From positions 1-22,472 of the IMG/VR virus record IMGVR_UViG_3300047319_000799: a stretch of DNA of 22,472 nt, one strand, 5' to 3'. The position numbers and the translations under genes are program-made. Below are positions 6,772 through 13,461 of the stretch, one piece after another. The notes below the pieces were generated by a model, which made no database searches, was not told the origin of the DNA, and saw only the letters and a list, made by a program, of their open reading frames with translations. Numbering within the stretch: the stretch's first letter is position 1; each line of letters opens with the position of its first letter. The DNA comes from a virus.

Positions 6772-7145
6772 GCTTGCTCTCCGGTCTTGCCGCTCAGGAA
6801 ATCGTCCTTCGTCAGCATGTCGAGCGGGCTGTCGCCGCCGTTGTAGTAGATGCAGTTGTAGGTCGTTATCGTGTTGCCATCGACGTCCAGACCGCGGCGA
6901 ATCGCTTCCTCGACAAACTCGGTTTCATCGAAATTCTGGTTGCCGAGCGTCAGGCCGTAGAAGTCTTCGCGGATACGCATAGACTTGTTCGCGTTGTAGT
7001 CGAGATAGAGCAGGGCACCGTCATAGGTCACGGAAAGGTTGCTCTTCTCGCTCCACAGGTTCTCGTTGACCTCCTCGCGCTCATCCGACGTGAGCGGCTT
7101 CAGCAGGGCGGCGATGAAGCCGTATTGGCGTACAGTGCTGCTCAT
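6768..7145 (-). CDS. hypothetical acidic protein (125 aa)
   Basis: An acidic 125-residue protein starting MSSTVRQYGFIAALLKPL. It is rich in D, E, N and Y (for example ENLWSEKSNLSVTYDGALLY, then TTYNCIYYNGGDSP) and has no membrane segment. I do not recognise the family. Its overall composition resembles small acidic phage inhibitors, but nothing specific supports that. GAGGGGAAGAGGA precedes the ATG, which overlaps the stop of the gene at 7142-7387. Confidence 0.68.
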   Translation of the reverse strand: MSSTVRQYGFIAALLKPLTSDEREEVNENLWSEKSNLSVTYDGALLYLDYNANKSMRIREDFYGLTLGNQNFDETEFVEEAIRRGLDVDGNTITTYNCIYYNGGDSPLDMLTKDDFLSGKTGEQA

Positions 7146-7387
7146 TCCTCTTCCCCTCGTGTCGTTAGTCCGCGCCACTCAAACCCGCCAGCATGCTCTG
7201 CTGCGTCGCTTCGTGTGTCGCAGTACTCCGCTGCATCCTCTGGCGTCTGAGCCGATCGGCCCCAGTATTCGCCAGACCAGCAGCTAAACCATCTCGTCAG
7301 CCTGCCAGTCGCCTTTGTGCGGACTTCGTACACGCCGTGATGGACGGGCTTAATGCTTCTCGCAAACCATGCACTGTAGTTCTCCAT
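7142..7387 (-). CDS. hypothetical WRGL-motif protein, paralogue 1 (81 aa)
   Basis: An 81-residue protein with WFARSIKPVHHGVYEVRT near the start, WFSCWSGEYWGR in the middle and FEWRGLTTRGEEE at the end. The same order (WF-x-PV-x-GVY, aromatic-W-x-G-xx-W, WRGL) occurs in the genes at 13458 and 13694, making three paralogues in this window. Function unknown; the pattern suggests a small aromatic-rich beta domain. AGGGGGA lies before the ATG. A 56-bp gap with a strong hairpin separates it from the SSB-like gene. Confidence 0.7.
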   Translation of the reverse strand: MENYSAWFARSIKPVHHGVYEVRTKATGRLTRWFSCWSGEYWGRSAQTPEDAAEYCDTRSDAAEHAGGFEWRGLTTRGEEE

Positions 7388-7403
7388 TGCATCCCCCTGG
7401 TGC

Positions 7404-7425
7404 GCCGCCAGCGCTTGCCGGCGAC
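7404..7425 (-). other. intercistronic RNA hairpin
   Basis: GCCGCCAGC (7404-7412) and GCCGGCGAC (7417-7425) can form a 9-bp stem with a 4-base loop on the leftward transcript (one or two G-U pairs), between the SSB-like stop and the next start. No U tract follows, so it is not an intrinsic terminator. It could protect or process the mRNA, lowering expression of downstream genes relative to the SSB-like gene; that is inference. Confidence 0.5.
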
Positions 7426-7443
7426 GCGGTGCGGTTTAGGTTT

Positions 7444-8100
7444 TTAGAACGGGATCGAATCGTCCATGTCGTCGAAGCCGCCGCCTTCCATCGGATGCGA
7501 TGATCCGGCCGACGCGCCGCGCGAGACAGCCTTCTTCAGCGGACGGTCGCGGAGTGCGGCGACGAGTAGCGGAAGCTTTGCCGGAACTGTTTTGCGGTCG
7601 AGGATCTCGGCGGCCGTCAGTTCGGTGTCCGCTTGGAACACGGCATTCAAGCGCACGCTCCATCCGGTTTCGCCGGTCTCGACGCCGTTTTGCTTCTTGG
7701 CGTATTCCTCCATCGCAAAGAGGACGCCGATCGGCTTGTTGAGCAGTTCAGGAAACTGCGTAAGCATCTTGTTGACGTTGGCGCCTTGCTCGCGATCCCA
7801 TACCATCGATGCGGCTTGAGCTGGCTTGATGTCCTTGATGCCGAGGCAGGTCATGATCGCCATCAGCGTGCCGTAGTCGCCGAGTTTCTCGCCGTCTTTC
7901 TTGATGGTGTAGATCGAGAAGTTCGACTTTTGGCCGTCGAATGTTTCGAACGTGAAGGCGATGCCGCGCGTGCCGCTCGCAGCGGTGATGTCCTCGGCGC
8001 GCGTGAACTTGCCGACGTACTTGCCTTTCTCGTCGATGAAGCTGGTTCGCTGCTCGGCCTTGCGTGCGGCTTGTGCGGATTCGTTGTTGAGTGCGTACAT
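7444..8100 (-). CDS. single-stranded DNA-binding protein (SSB-like)
   Basis: A 218-residue protein. The C-terminus, GGGFDDMDDSIPF, is an acidic tail ending I-P-F, the hallmark by which SSBs recruit recombination and replication partners. The N-terminal 150 residues contain beta-rich stretches (GIAFTFETFDGQKSNFSIYT, then KDGEKLGDYGTLMAIM) compatible with an OB fold, but it is not a close match to host SSB, so I call it a phage-type SSB. It sits directly after a Sak4-like ATPase, a known pairing in which recombination needs the cognate SSB. AAGGAACG precedes the ATG; the in-frame extension to 8328 is a shadow of the ATPase gene. Confidence 0.8.
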   Translation of the reverse strand: MYALNNESAQAARKAEQRTSFIDEKGKYVGKFTRAEDITAASGTRGIAFTFETFDGQKSNFSIYTIKKDGEKLGDYGTLMAIMTCLGIKDIKPAQAASMVWDREQGANVNKMLTQFPELLNKPIGVLFAMEEYAKKQNGVETGETGWSVRLNAVFQADTELTAAEILDRKTVPAKLPLLVAALRDRPLKKAVSRGASAGSSHPMEGGGFDDMDDSIPF

Positions 8101-8123
8101 GTGCGTTCCTTTGGTTCGCGGGG

Positions 8124-8780
8124 TTAGGCCGTAGCCGGTTGGGTAATGCCGTAAAAGTCGGTGATTGCTGCGTCGACTGCCGCAATGTCGTTGTCGATGT
8201 GGTGTTCGGCAAACATGTCGATCGGCGACTTGCAGGTGTCGGAGCCGTTGTTTTGCGTGCTGAAGATGTGTCGGCCATTGATGAGCGCAGCACGAAGGAC
8301 GATCGTGAAAAGTGATTCGACCGGGCATTTTTCGTCGAGCATCTTGCCGATCGTGCGAGCCCGGATATGCCCGAGCTCGTCAGTCGATACGTGGCCTAGG
8401 AAATACACGCGAACGTCATCCGGCAGAACAGAGGCGGACATCATCACGTCCCACGCGCTCTTGCCGATCTCGCTGAACTTCTGGAAACCAGTCTCTGAGC
8501 TGCGGCGCATGAATTCGTTGGTCATCATCAGATTCCAGTCATCGAACAAGATGACCTTGCGCTGCGTCTTGCTCATCAACGCGATGATCTGATCCGCCTT
8601 GTCGGTGACGAAGATGTTTCCAGACGGGTTTTCTTTCGTGCGATACGACCAGCCTTTAGCCCGGAAGGGCAGGGGCTTCTTAATCGCTTGAATCAAAAGG
8701 GTCTGCGCCGGGTCGAGATTGCGCATGGAAGTGCTCTTGCCGGTTCCGCTCTCGCCCAAAATCAAGGTTGCTACGCTCAT
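8124..8780 (-). CDS. Sak4-like RecA-fold ATPase (single-strand annealing protein)
   Basis: A 218-residue P-loop ATPase. Walker A is LILGESGTGKST at residues 7-17, and Walker B is KVILFDDWNL at about 75-84. Later come VYFLGHVSTDE and the IGKMLDEKCPVESLFTIVLR region seen in phage AAA_24/Sak4 proteins, which are short RecA/Rad51-like recombinases that anneal single strands with help from an SSB. The SSB-like gene downstream fits this. I chose the ATG at 8780 (GGAG upstream, P-loop close to the N-terminus). A second small gene overlaps its first 101 bases in another frame. Confidence 0.8.
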   Translation of the reverse strand: MSVATLILGESGTGKSTSMRNLDPAQTLLIQAIKKPLPFRAKGWSYRTKENPSGNIFVTDKADQIIALMSKTQRKVILFDDWNLMMTNEFMRRSSETGFQKFSEIGKSAWDVMMSASVLPDDVRVYFLGHVSTDELGHIRARTIGKMLDEKCPVESLFTIVLRAALINGRHIFSTQNNGSDTCKSPIDMFAEHHIDNDIAAVDAAITDFYGITQPATA

Positions 8781-8862
8781 TTGTTTCTCCGGTTCGCTCT
8801 TGCTCGAAAATTTGCTGTTCGTCTTGTTGCTGCTGCTGCCACCACTCGGCGCCATCGCTCAT
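8680..8862 (-). CDS. possible overlapping gene, Gln-rich protein (60 aa)
   Basis: A 60-codon frame whose ATG shares one base with the stop of the upstream gene (TGATG), a classic coupling signal; a GTG lies just before it. It reads MSDGAEWWQQQQQDEQQIFE, then an acidic and arginine-rich part. The second half overlaps the start of the ATPase gene by 101 bases in another frame, so only the first 27 codons are unique. The WWQQQQQ opening fills exactly the space between two genes. It may be a true overlapping gene or only the leader of the ATPase gene. Confidence 0.45.
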   Translation of the reverse strand: MSDGAEWWQQQQQDEQQIFEQERTGETNERSNLDFGRERNRQEHFHAQSRPGADPFDSSD

Positions 8863-9134
8863 CACGTCACCACGCTTGCAACGATCACAACCAGCGCCGC
8901 CAGAGCCGCAAACAGCAACGCTGTCCGGCCCGGAAACTCCAACAGCGCGAGGTCGATCCTGTCCGAAAGCGACGGACGGATATGCTTCACGTCCATGTTC
9001 TTCGGAAATTGCTGAAACGATACTTTTACAGTGTCGCTTGCGGGCAAAATTTTTCCCGCAACGTCTGACGGTTGCAGGGAAAAGCCAGATGCGAGGCGTA
9101 ATAAGCCGTTGTGTACGTGGTGCTGGAGCTTCAT
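8862..9134 (-). CDS. hypothetical C-terminally anchored membrane protein (90 aa)
   Basis: A 90-residue protein whose last 22 residues (TALLFAALAALVVIVASVVT) form a single hydrophobic segment with nothing after it, so it is a tail-anchored membrane protein by appearance. The soluble part (about 1-65) is mixed, with no recognised domain. AGGACC lies upstream of the ATG. It is the first gene after the site C promoter, with a leader of about 40 nt. Function unknown. Confidence 0.68.
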   Translation of the reverse strand: MKLQHHVHNGLLRLASGFSLQPSDVAGKILPASDTVKVSFQQFPKNMDVKHIRPSLSDRIDLALLEFPGRTALLFAALAALVVIVASVVT

Positions 9135-9178
9135 GGTTGGTCCTTTCCTTGGTTGTTGTTGTGTTTGCTGCGTTGATG

Positions 9179-9209
9179 TAACGATACTAAAAGAGCGACG
9201 TTAAAGCAA
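9179..9209 (-). promoter_or_regulatory. leftward promoter with palindromic operator (site C)
   Basis: Minus strand: -35 TTGCTT (9204-9209), a 17-bp spacer, -10 TATCGT (9181-9186). The 25-bp element 9179-9203 keeps the outer arms of the palindrome (TAACGATAC and GCGACGTTA on the plus strand). The -35 directly abuts the palindrome, the same geometry as sites A, D and G. It would drive the unit beginning at 9134. Confidence 0.72.
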
Positions 9210-9239
9210 GCGGAAAAAGATACGTTTCTGCGCGTGAGT

Positions 9240-9731
9240 TCACATTGTTTCGGATTGCGCACGCGCGAGCTGCAGCAGGCGAGGGTCGGCGTGCGTCAGA
9301 ACGTCGAGTAGCAGGCGCTTTTCTTCGAGATACGTCACGGCGAACTTTGGATCGTGCTTGACGATGCTCGACGTGTTGCTGATGAGGTCGGCGCATTTGA
9401 TCGTCTGGACCCAGCCTGGCGCCGCCGCCAGTCGGGCGCGTGATGCCGCTTTTCGTTCGGCCCTGTTGCCTGTCTCAAGATCCGATAGCAGCATGACACC
9501 GCGGACGATCAGTGGGCTGAATTGCGCGAGTAGATCGGCCTCTGTCGCCGCAGTGTCTTCGATCGTGTCGTGCATCCAGGAAACGGCGATCATGGTTTCG
9601 TTCTGCGAGACGGTCGCAACGATGCCGGCGACTTCGGCGATGTGATCGACATACGGGTTCGCCGTGTACTTTCGAACCTGTGTCTTGTGCGCTTCACGCG
9701 CGAACATCATGGCGCGGTATGCGATGCTCAT
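9240..9731 (-). CDS. RelA/SpoT-type HD hydrolase (MESH1-like)
   Basis: A 163-residue stand-alone HD domain of the RelA/SpoT hydrolase type. The family's opening is present: FAREAHKTQVRKY (about 10-22), then NPYVDHIAEVAGIV with metal ligand H30, then SWMHDTIEDTAAT with H54-D55 and E58-D59 (the HDxxED signature), and KCADLISNTSS with D115 and N119. All residues expected for Mn2+-dependent (p)ppGpp 3'-pyrophosphate removal are visible, and no synthetase domain is attached. Length is close to MESH1 (about 179). GGAAGGAG precedes the ATG. It might lower alarmone during infection, or act on another nucleotide. Confidence 0.85.
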   Translation of the reverse strand: MSIAYRAMMFAREAHKTQVRKYTANPYVDHIAEVAGIVATVSQNETMIAVSWMHDTIEDTAATEADLLAQFSPLIVRGVMLLSDLETGNRAERKAASRARLAAAPGWVQTIKCADLISNTSSIVKHDPKFAVTYLEEKRLLLDVLTHADPRLLQLARAQSETM

Positions 9732-10066
9732 GCTGTCTCCTTCCTCATTGCGTAGTTGTTGCGCCATGCCTCGGCGTCTTCCGGCTTGCCAAGCACATTC
9801 TCGGCGCGGCGTCGTGCGCACATCGACGAGCACTGGCGCAAGGTGATCGCGACGGCTCCGTTCTTCAGCGCGAGCTCGCGTTTGTTCTGCGCAATGTCGA
9901 AGTGCTCGCCGTGCGTGCCGGCCTTCTGAAGCCATTTCACCTGTACGCCGATCGTTGCCGCCATCGCCAGCAGCTCGTCGGTCGTGTCGGCGATCATGTG
10001 CGACATTTTCATGCGGCCGTACTGTCCCATCGGATACAGATACATGTCATCGACGTAGACTGTCAT
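9728..10066 (-). CDS. DUF4031 domain protein
   Basis: A 112-residue DUF4031 protein. The start MTVYVDDMYLYPMGQYGRMK and the following SHMIADTTDELLAMAATIGV are the family's hallmark. The middle (KWLQKAGTHGEHFDIAQNKR) carries conserved histidines, and the end is extended relative to short members with CSSMCARRRAENVLG. Biochemical function is not established to my knowledge. GGGAGGTGAC lies right before the ATG, a very strong ribosome binding site, and the start at 10066 follows the stop of the 33-residue gene by one base. Confidence 0.85.
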   Translation of the reverse strand: MTVYVDDMYLYPMGQYGRMKMSHMIADTTDELLAMAATIGVQVKWLQKAGTHGEHFDIAQNKRELALKNGAVAITLRQCSSMCARRRAENVLGKPEDAEAWRNNYAMRKETA

Positions 10067-10067
10067 G

Positions 10068-10169
10068 TCACCTCCCGAGCGCGTGAAAGATCGCACTGAC
10101 AGTCGTTTTGATGAATTCGTTCGCGGCTAACGCATACATGCATGCGGCGAATACGTCACGCTTGGTCAT
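10068..10169 (-). CDS. hypothetical micro-protein (33 aa)
   Basis: A 33-residue protein starting MTKRDVFAACMYALAANEFI and ending HALGR. It is supported by GGAGGCGA just upstream, an ATGA overlap with the preceding stop, and a stop one base before the DUF4031 start. It has a helical, amphipathic look, not a clear membrane segment. Function unknown. Confidence 0.65.
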   Translation of the reverse strand: MTKRDVFAACMYALAANEFIKTTVSAIFHALGR

Positions 10170-10447
10170 TTCGCCTCCAGTGCCATCGCCGCGTCGATTG
10201 CTTCTCGAGCAGAATCGTAGAACTCGCCTTCACCGGAAATGACGCCTTGGTCGCCGTGAAGCTGGCACGTCTCGCCATACCACTGCACGACTGCTGAGCG
10301 GCGGACCATGAAGTCGAGGCGGGCGCTTTCTGCCTGATCGCGCGCATGGCTTGCTACGAGCTGCGCGAAGTAGTGCATCAGGGCGCCGTCCGGTGCTTCG
10401 GCCCATGCTTGTTGATAGAGGGCGCGCGTTTGTTCGGTTGTTATCAT
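10166..10447 (-). CDS. hypothetical protein (93 aa)
   Basis: A 93-residue soluble protein starting MITTEQTRALYQQAWAEAPD. It is mostly helical with a central short strand pair (WYGETCQLHGDQGVISGEG) and a helical end (AREAIDAAMALEAK). No family recognised. AAGGAG precedes the ATG at 10447, which overlaps the preceding stop as ATGA; the longer frame to 10561 is a shadow of the upstream gene. Confidence 0.7.
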   Translation of the reverse strand: MITTEQTRALYQQAWAEAPDGALMHYFAQLVASHARDQAESARLDFMVRRSAVVQWYGETCQLHGDQGVISGEGEFYDSAREAIDAAMALEAK

Positions 10448-10848
10448 TTCGGCTCCTTCGACCGCTTCGCCCATGCGCGCACGACCGGATGATGATTGCC
10501 CATCGCCGGTTCCTGATTCGACACGCGCTCGATCGTCACGATGACGCCCTTGGCTTCCCACTTTCGCGCAAGCGCCATCGCCTCCGCGACCGCATCCGAT
10601 TGCTTGACGGGCCTATCCGCTTCTACCGCTTCCAGCATGCGCCACAGCGTCAGCACCTTTGCGTAGCGTTGCGCGAACGGCAGATCCAAGATGCGCTGCT
10701 GACACGCCTCGATTTCGTACTCGCGCATATGCGAGCCGTGCAGCACTTCGAGCGGGCACAGTTCGTTGAGCGAGTCGTCAGCCGTGACGAGGAATTGATA
10801 GCTGAATCGCGTTTGTATGTCGCGCCACTTGATGTCGTGCTCGGTCAT
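10444..10848 (-). CDS. hypothetical protein (134 aa)
   Basis: A 134-residue protein starting MTEHDIKWRDIQTRFSYQFL. Residues about 20-95 are alternating hydrophobic and charged helices, and the C-terminus is basic (RAWAKRSKEPK). No motif recognised. GAAGGAG precedes the ATG and the start overlaps the preceding stop as ATGA. Sits mid-unit between small accessory genes. Confidence 0.7.
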   Translation of the reverse strand: MTEHDIKWRDIQTRFSYQFLVTADDSLNELCPLEVLHGSHMREYEIEACQQRILDLPFAQRYAKVLTLWRMLEAVEADRPVKQSDAVAEAMALARKWEAKGVIVTIERVSNQEPAMGNHHPVVRAWAKRSKEPK

Positions 10849-11189
10849 GCTGGCTCCTTCTCGCCGATCAGCTTGTCGCGCCATCCCTCCAGCACCTTCT
10901 CAACCTCCTGCATCGTGCGGAAATCCGGATCGCCATTGCCGCAGCAGACGTAGCCATGATCGTCCGCAGGATGGCCGCAGCACGCCATGCCGACCGGCTC
11001 AGAGATCGTCAGCAGCGTGTCTTCGATCGTCTTCAGTTCTGCTTTGCGCATGATGGCGCGAGCAAAGCGCATCACGGTCACGTATCGCGCTTCGGGATTC
11101 AGCGTGAGGTCTGAGCCGTCGTCCTTGCTGACGAACAAGCCTGCCTCGAGAGCGGCCCGATGAATCGCATCGTCGACTTCCTTGGTCAT
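10845..11189 (-). CDS. hypothetical cysteine-containing protein (114 aa)
   Basis: A 114-residue protein. Residues about 1-60 form helices with a conserved-looking YVTVMRFARAIMRKAE. A cysteine-rich loop follows, ACCGHPADDHGYVCCGNGD, with four cysteines and two histidines that could bind a metal. The end is helical (EVEKVLEGWRDKLIGE). Not assigned to a family. GAGGAAG precedes the ATG, which overlaps the stop of the small membrane gene upstream. Confidence 0.7.
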   Translation of the reverse strand: MTKEVDDAIHRAALEAGLFVSKDDGSDLTLNPEARYVTVMRFARAIMRKAELKTIEDTLLTISEPVGMACCGHPADDHGYVCCGNGDPDFRTMQEVEKVLEGWRDKLIGEKEPA

Positions 11190-11299
11190 AGCTTCCTCAG
11201 ATCCTTTTTCGTTTGGTCGTATAAGAACCCGATCGCAAGCCCGAGCGCGAATGTGCCGAGCAGGTATGCGATCAGGATGGAGAGCGTGTCGGGTGTCAT
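11186..11299 (-). CDS. hypothetical small single-span membrane protein (37 aa)
   Basis: A 37-residue protein starting MTPDTLSILIAYLLGTFALG, with one hydrophobic segment (about 5-27) and a basic tail (YDQTKKDLRKL), so it should sit in the inner membrane with the tail in the cytoplasm. It fits exactly between its neighbours with ATGA overlaps at both ends. No strong ribosome binding site is present, so coupling is the likely route of translation. Function unknown. Confidence 0.6.
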   Translation of the reverse strand: MTPDTLSILIAYLLGTFALGLAIGFLYDQTKKDLRKL

Positions 11300-12399
11300 G
11301 CCGTGAGTTCGACGAGCGCCCAATCGTTGATGTTCAGCCAGTTAAGCGCCGTCACGTCGTCAACGCCATAGTGCTTCGCGATGACGCCGATCATTTCGGA
11401 CGGTGCTGGGCCGCCCAACAGGAATTCATAGCGCCGGCGGCGATTTTCCTCTGCGACCTTTGCCTCTTGCTCCGCACGGATACGGTCTGCTTCTGCGCGC
11501 GCTGCGGCTTCTTCGGCTTGTCGCTTCGCTTCGGCTTCTTCTTCCTGACGGCTCCGCTCTGCCGCGATCTCGGCTTGCTGGCGGGCTATCTCCGCACGCT
11601 CAGCCGCCATCTTTGCCTCATGCGCTTCGCGTTCTGCGCGCATCGCTTCATCTGCACGTCGCTGCGCCTCGCGTCGATCGGCTTCTTCCTGCTCGCGGAT
11701 CTCACGCGCCCGGCGCTCTTCTTCGGCGCGCGCTGCCGCCGCCTGACGCTCACGCTCTTCCTGCTCCGCACGAAGGCGCACCAGTTCCTCGCGCTCACGG
11801 GCCAGTTGCGCTTCATGCTCGACCTTCTGGACGGCCGCCGCGTGCATCTCCTTCAGCTTTGCGACAACTTCGACCTGTGCGGCTCGCGCAGCGTCGGCGA
11901 ACTCTTCGAACACTTCCGCCGTCACGACAAACTCTTCGATGTCGGCGATCGCGTTCTCAAGACGATCCGGCGCGGAGTTCATCAGATCGACCGGCGTCGT
12001 GCGCAAGTCGTTGATGCGGTCACGAATAGCGGCGATGCGATTCGCCTCGGCTTGCTCCTTGGCGACGCGCTCGGCCTCGCGGTCTGCATCCCACTTGTCG
12101 CGCAGGCAACGCAGGCGGATCTCTTCCGGCTCGATGATAGCGACGAGTCGATCTTCTTCTGCGATCACAGCCTTCGAGAACTTTGTCGCGTCGTCGCGCG
12201 CTTCCTTACCGACGCCTCGAATGGCGGTGCGGCGGTTCTTCAGCGTCATGTATGCGCTGTGGCATTGCGTGCGGCCGTCAGCATTCTTGATCTCGATGAT
12301 GGCAGCGGAGTTCTTCACCATCTCCGCGAGCACCGCTTCGTTCTCTGCTGAGCCAAGCGCTTTCGCCGCGCGCTGGATGACGGTCAATTCCGTGCTCAT
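11296..12399 (-). CDS. long coiled-coil protein (367 aa)
   Basis: The largest accessory protein here. Residues about 1-120 are a helical domain (MSTELTVIQRAAKALG, then MTLKNRRTAIRGVGKEARDD), with a spacing of basic residues seen in phage proteins near recombination genes. Residues about 170-320 are an almost pure coiled coil dominated by A, E, R and Q, such as REREELVRLRAEQEERERQ. The last 45 residues are a compact C-terminal domain (IGVIAKHYGVDDVTALNWLN). GGGAGGAAAGGA precedes the ATG. First gene after the site D promoter. Scaffold, chromosome-binding or nuclease-associated roles are possible; I do not assign one. Confidence 0.8.
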   Translation of the reverse strand: MSTELTVIQRAAKALGSAENEAVLAEMVKNSAAIIEIKNADGRTQCHSAYMTLKNRRTAIRGVGKEARDDATKFSKAVIAEEDRLVAIIEPEEIRLRCLRDKWDADREAERVAKEQAEANRIAAIRDRINDLRTTPVDLMNSAPDRLENAIADIEEFVVTAEVFEEFADAARAAQVEVVAKLKEMHAAAVQKVEHEAQLAREREELVRLRAEQEERERQAAAARAEEERRAREIREQEEADRREAQRRADEAMRAEREAHEAKMAAERAEIARQQAEIAAERSRQEEEAEAKRQAEEAAARAEADRIRAEQEAKVAEENRRRRYEFLLGGPAPSEMIGVIAKHYGVDDVTALNWLNINDWALVELTA

Positions 12400-12435
12400 T
12401 CCTTTCCTCCCGTTGGTGTGATGCCGCAATAGATG

Positions 12436-12466
12436 CAAAGATACTATTACGGCATCGTTTTAGCAA
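12436..12466 (-). promoter_or_regulatory. leftward promoter with palindromic operator (site D)
   Basis: Minus strand: -35 TTGCTA (12461-12466), a 17-bp spacer, -10 TATCTT (12438-12443). The 25-bp palindrome 12436-12460 reads AAACGATGC-N7-GTATCTTTG, one of the best copies. Spacing and sequence are nearly identical to site A. It overlaps the TAA of the upstream gene and precedes the 12399 start by about 32 nt of leader. Confidence 0.75.
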
Positions 12467-12978
12467 GCAGAAAGTGCGCTATTTGTTGACGCCTCTCGCG
12501 CAACCCATGCGCGCCTTTCAAAGGCTGGCCGCAGCTTCTCATACGTGCTGTCGCGTAAGTCCCCGATCGCGTGCATGATCTTCGCCGCAACACGCGAGGC
12601 CGTCATCGGGCTAACGCCGCATTCGAGCGCGATGCGTGCCTGGCTCAACTCCTGTCGCTTGCTGTCGATGAACTCGCGCATGAGCAGCAGGGAGACGAGA
12701 TGACGATTGGAGTGCATGCCTGCGCACATGTGCATGAGCCGTTCGATGCCAGCAGCTCGCTCGCCGTTCTCACCGCCGAACGTTGCGTTAAGCATGGCGC
12801 GCTGATCGAGCGACAGGTGACTGGCGATCACTTCGAGGATGAAAGACGCCTGCGCTTTCTTCTCGTGCGTGGAGAGCATGATCGTGCCGCCTTCCTTGCC
12901 CGTGTATTCCTTGATTTCGCCGATCTTGACGCCTAATTTCGCGCGCCACGAATATGCGAAAGAGAGACACGCTTCCAT
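12460..12978 (-). CDS. helix-turn-helix regulator-like protein (172 aa)
   Basis: The C-terminal half carries a clear HTH: QARIALECGVSPMTASRVAA at about residues 117-136, followed by a basic helix ending EKLRPAFERRAWVA. Upstream is a helical domain (LEVIASHLSLDQRAMLNATF, then ERLMHMCAGMHSNRHLVSLL). It is a candidate transcription regulator or antiterminator-type protein placed at the end of its unit. The start is uncertain. The frame continues to 13089, GC-rich third positions suggest coding at least to 12978, and an internal ATG at 12879 has AAGGAAGG upstream. Its start region overlaps the gene at 12933-13190. Confidence 0.68.
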   Translation of the reverse strand: MEACLSFAYSWRAKLGVKIGEIKEYTGKEGGTIMLSTHEKKAQASFILEVIASHLSLDQRAMLNATFGGENGERAAGIERLMHMCAGMHSNRHLVSLLLMREFIDSKRQELSQARIALECGVSPMTASRVAAKIMHAIGDLRDSTYEKLRPAFERRAWVAREASTNSALSAC

Positions 12979-13190
12979 GTTTCTAAACATGCAAACTGGT
13001 TGCATCGCTTCGTCATTGGTCGAAGCTGAGCGCAGAGTGCGTCGCCCAAAAATTGGATTTTCCCCACCGACCACACACAATGGTTGCACGATGACGCCTC
13101 TCTTCTTATCAAAATTTCGAGTGGATCGCCGAACTCGCTGGCCCGCAGGTTCGGCGTTTCTAAGGGTGCGTGCTTCGTTGGTTGCTTCAT
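12933..13190 (-). CDS. cysteine-containing phage protein (85 aa)
   Basis: An 85-residue protein. The opening TPNLRASEFGDPLEILIRRE is a pattern I remember as recurring in Burkholderia phage proteins. A putative metal-binding core follows: SCNHCVWSV (CxxC), LGDALC and RCNQFAC. Probably a small zinc ribbon; function unknown. The ATG at 13190 forms ATGA with the DUF551-like gene's stop, which decides the start; the ribosome binding site is weak. Confidence 0.7.
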   Translation of the reverse strand: MKQPTKHAPLETPNLRASEFGDPLEILIRREASSCNHCVWSVGKIQFLGDALCAQLRPMTKRCNQFACLETWKRVSLSHIRGARN

Positions 13191-13375
13191 TTCGGCGCGT
13201 CTGGAAGCGGCATCCAGTGCGTTACAGGCGGGAAGTCGAAAGCAAAATGATTTCCGATGATTTTCACGTTCGGATGCCACTCTGCTACTTGGATGGGCGA
13301 CCGCTTCTCGTCCGGCATGTAGACCAAGAATTGTCCTTCCTTGGGGGCCGTCTCAATCGGTTTCCAATCGCTCAC
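13187..13375 (-). CDS. DUF551-like protein, GTG start (62 aa)
   Basis: A 62-residue protein matching the DUF551 pattern: SDWKPIETAPKEGQFLVY at the start, VAEWHP in the middle, and VTHWMPLPDAPK at the end. The family is common in phages and has no established function. The GTG at 13375 is chosen because AGGAGG lies close upstream and it forms GTGA with the preceding stop. Confidence 0.78.
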   Translation of the reverse strand: MSDWKPIETAPKEGQFLVYMPDEKRSPIQVAEWHPNVKIIGNHFAFDFPPVTHWMPLPDAPK

Positions 13376-13461
13376 ACTTCCTCCTTTCTCTCGATCTTCG
13401 GCGGCATCCATGCGCGCGCCAGGGTTGACCAGAAAAGCCAGCAAGCGAGGGCGGGGCTCAT
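13372..13461 (-). CDS. hypothetical micro-protein with hydrophobic helix (29 aa)
   Basis: A 29-residue protein: MSPALACWLFWSTLARAW followed by MPPKIERKEEV. It has a tryptophan-rich hydrophobic segment and a charged tail, so it may associate with the membrane. Support is its exact fit, with ATGA at its start and GTGA at its end, plus GGAG upstream. It could instead be only a spacer between genes. Confidence 0.5.
   Translation of the reverse strand: MSPALACWLFWSTLARAWMPPKIERKEEV

Noticed and set aside
11403-12421. Long rightward frames opposite the coiled-coil gene
   Set aside because: They are shadows: GC-rich coiled-coil coding on the minus strand leaves the other strand open. Their products are low-complexity R/L/S-rich sequence.
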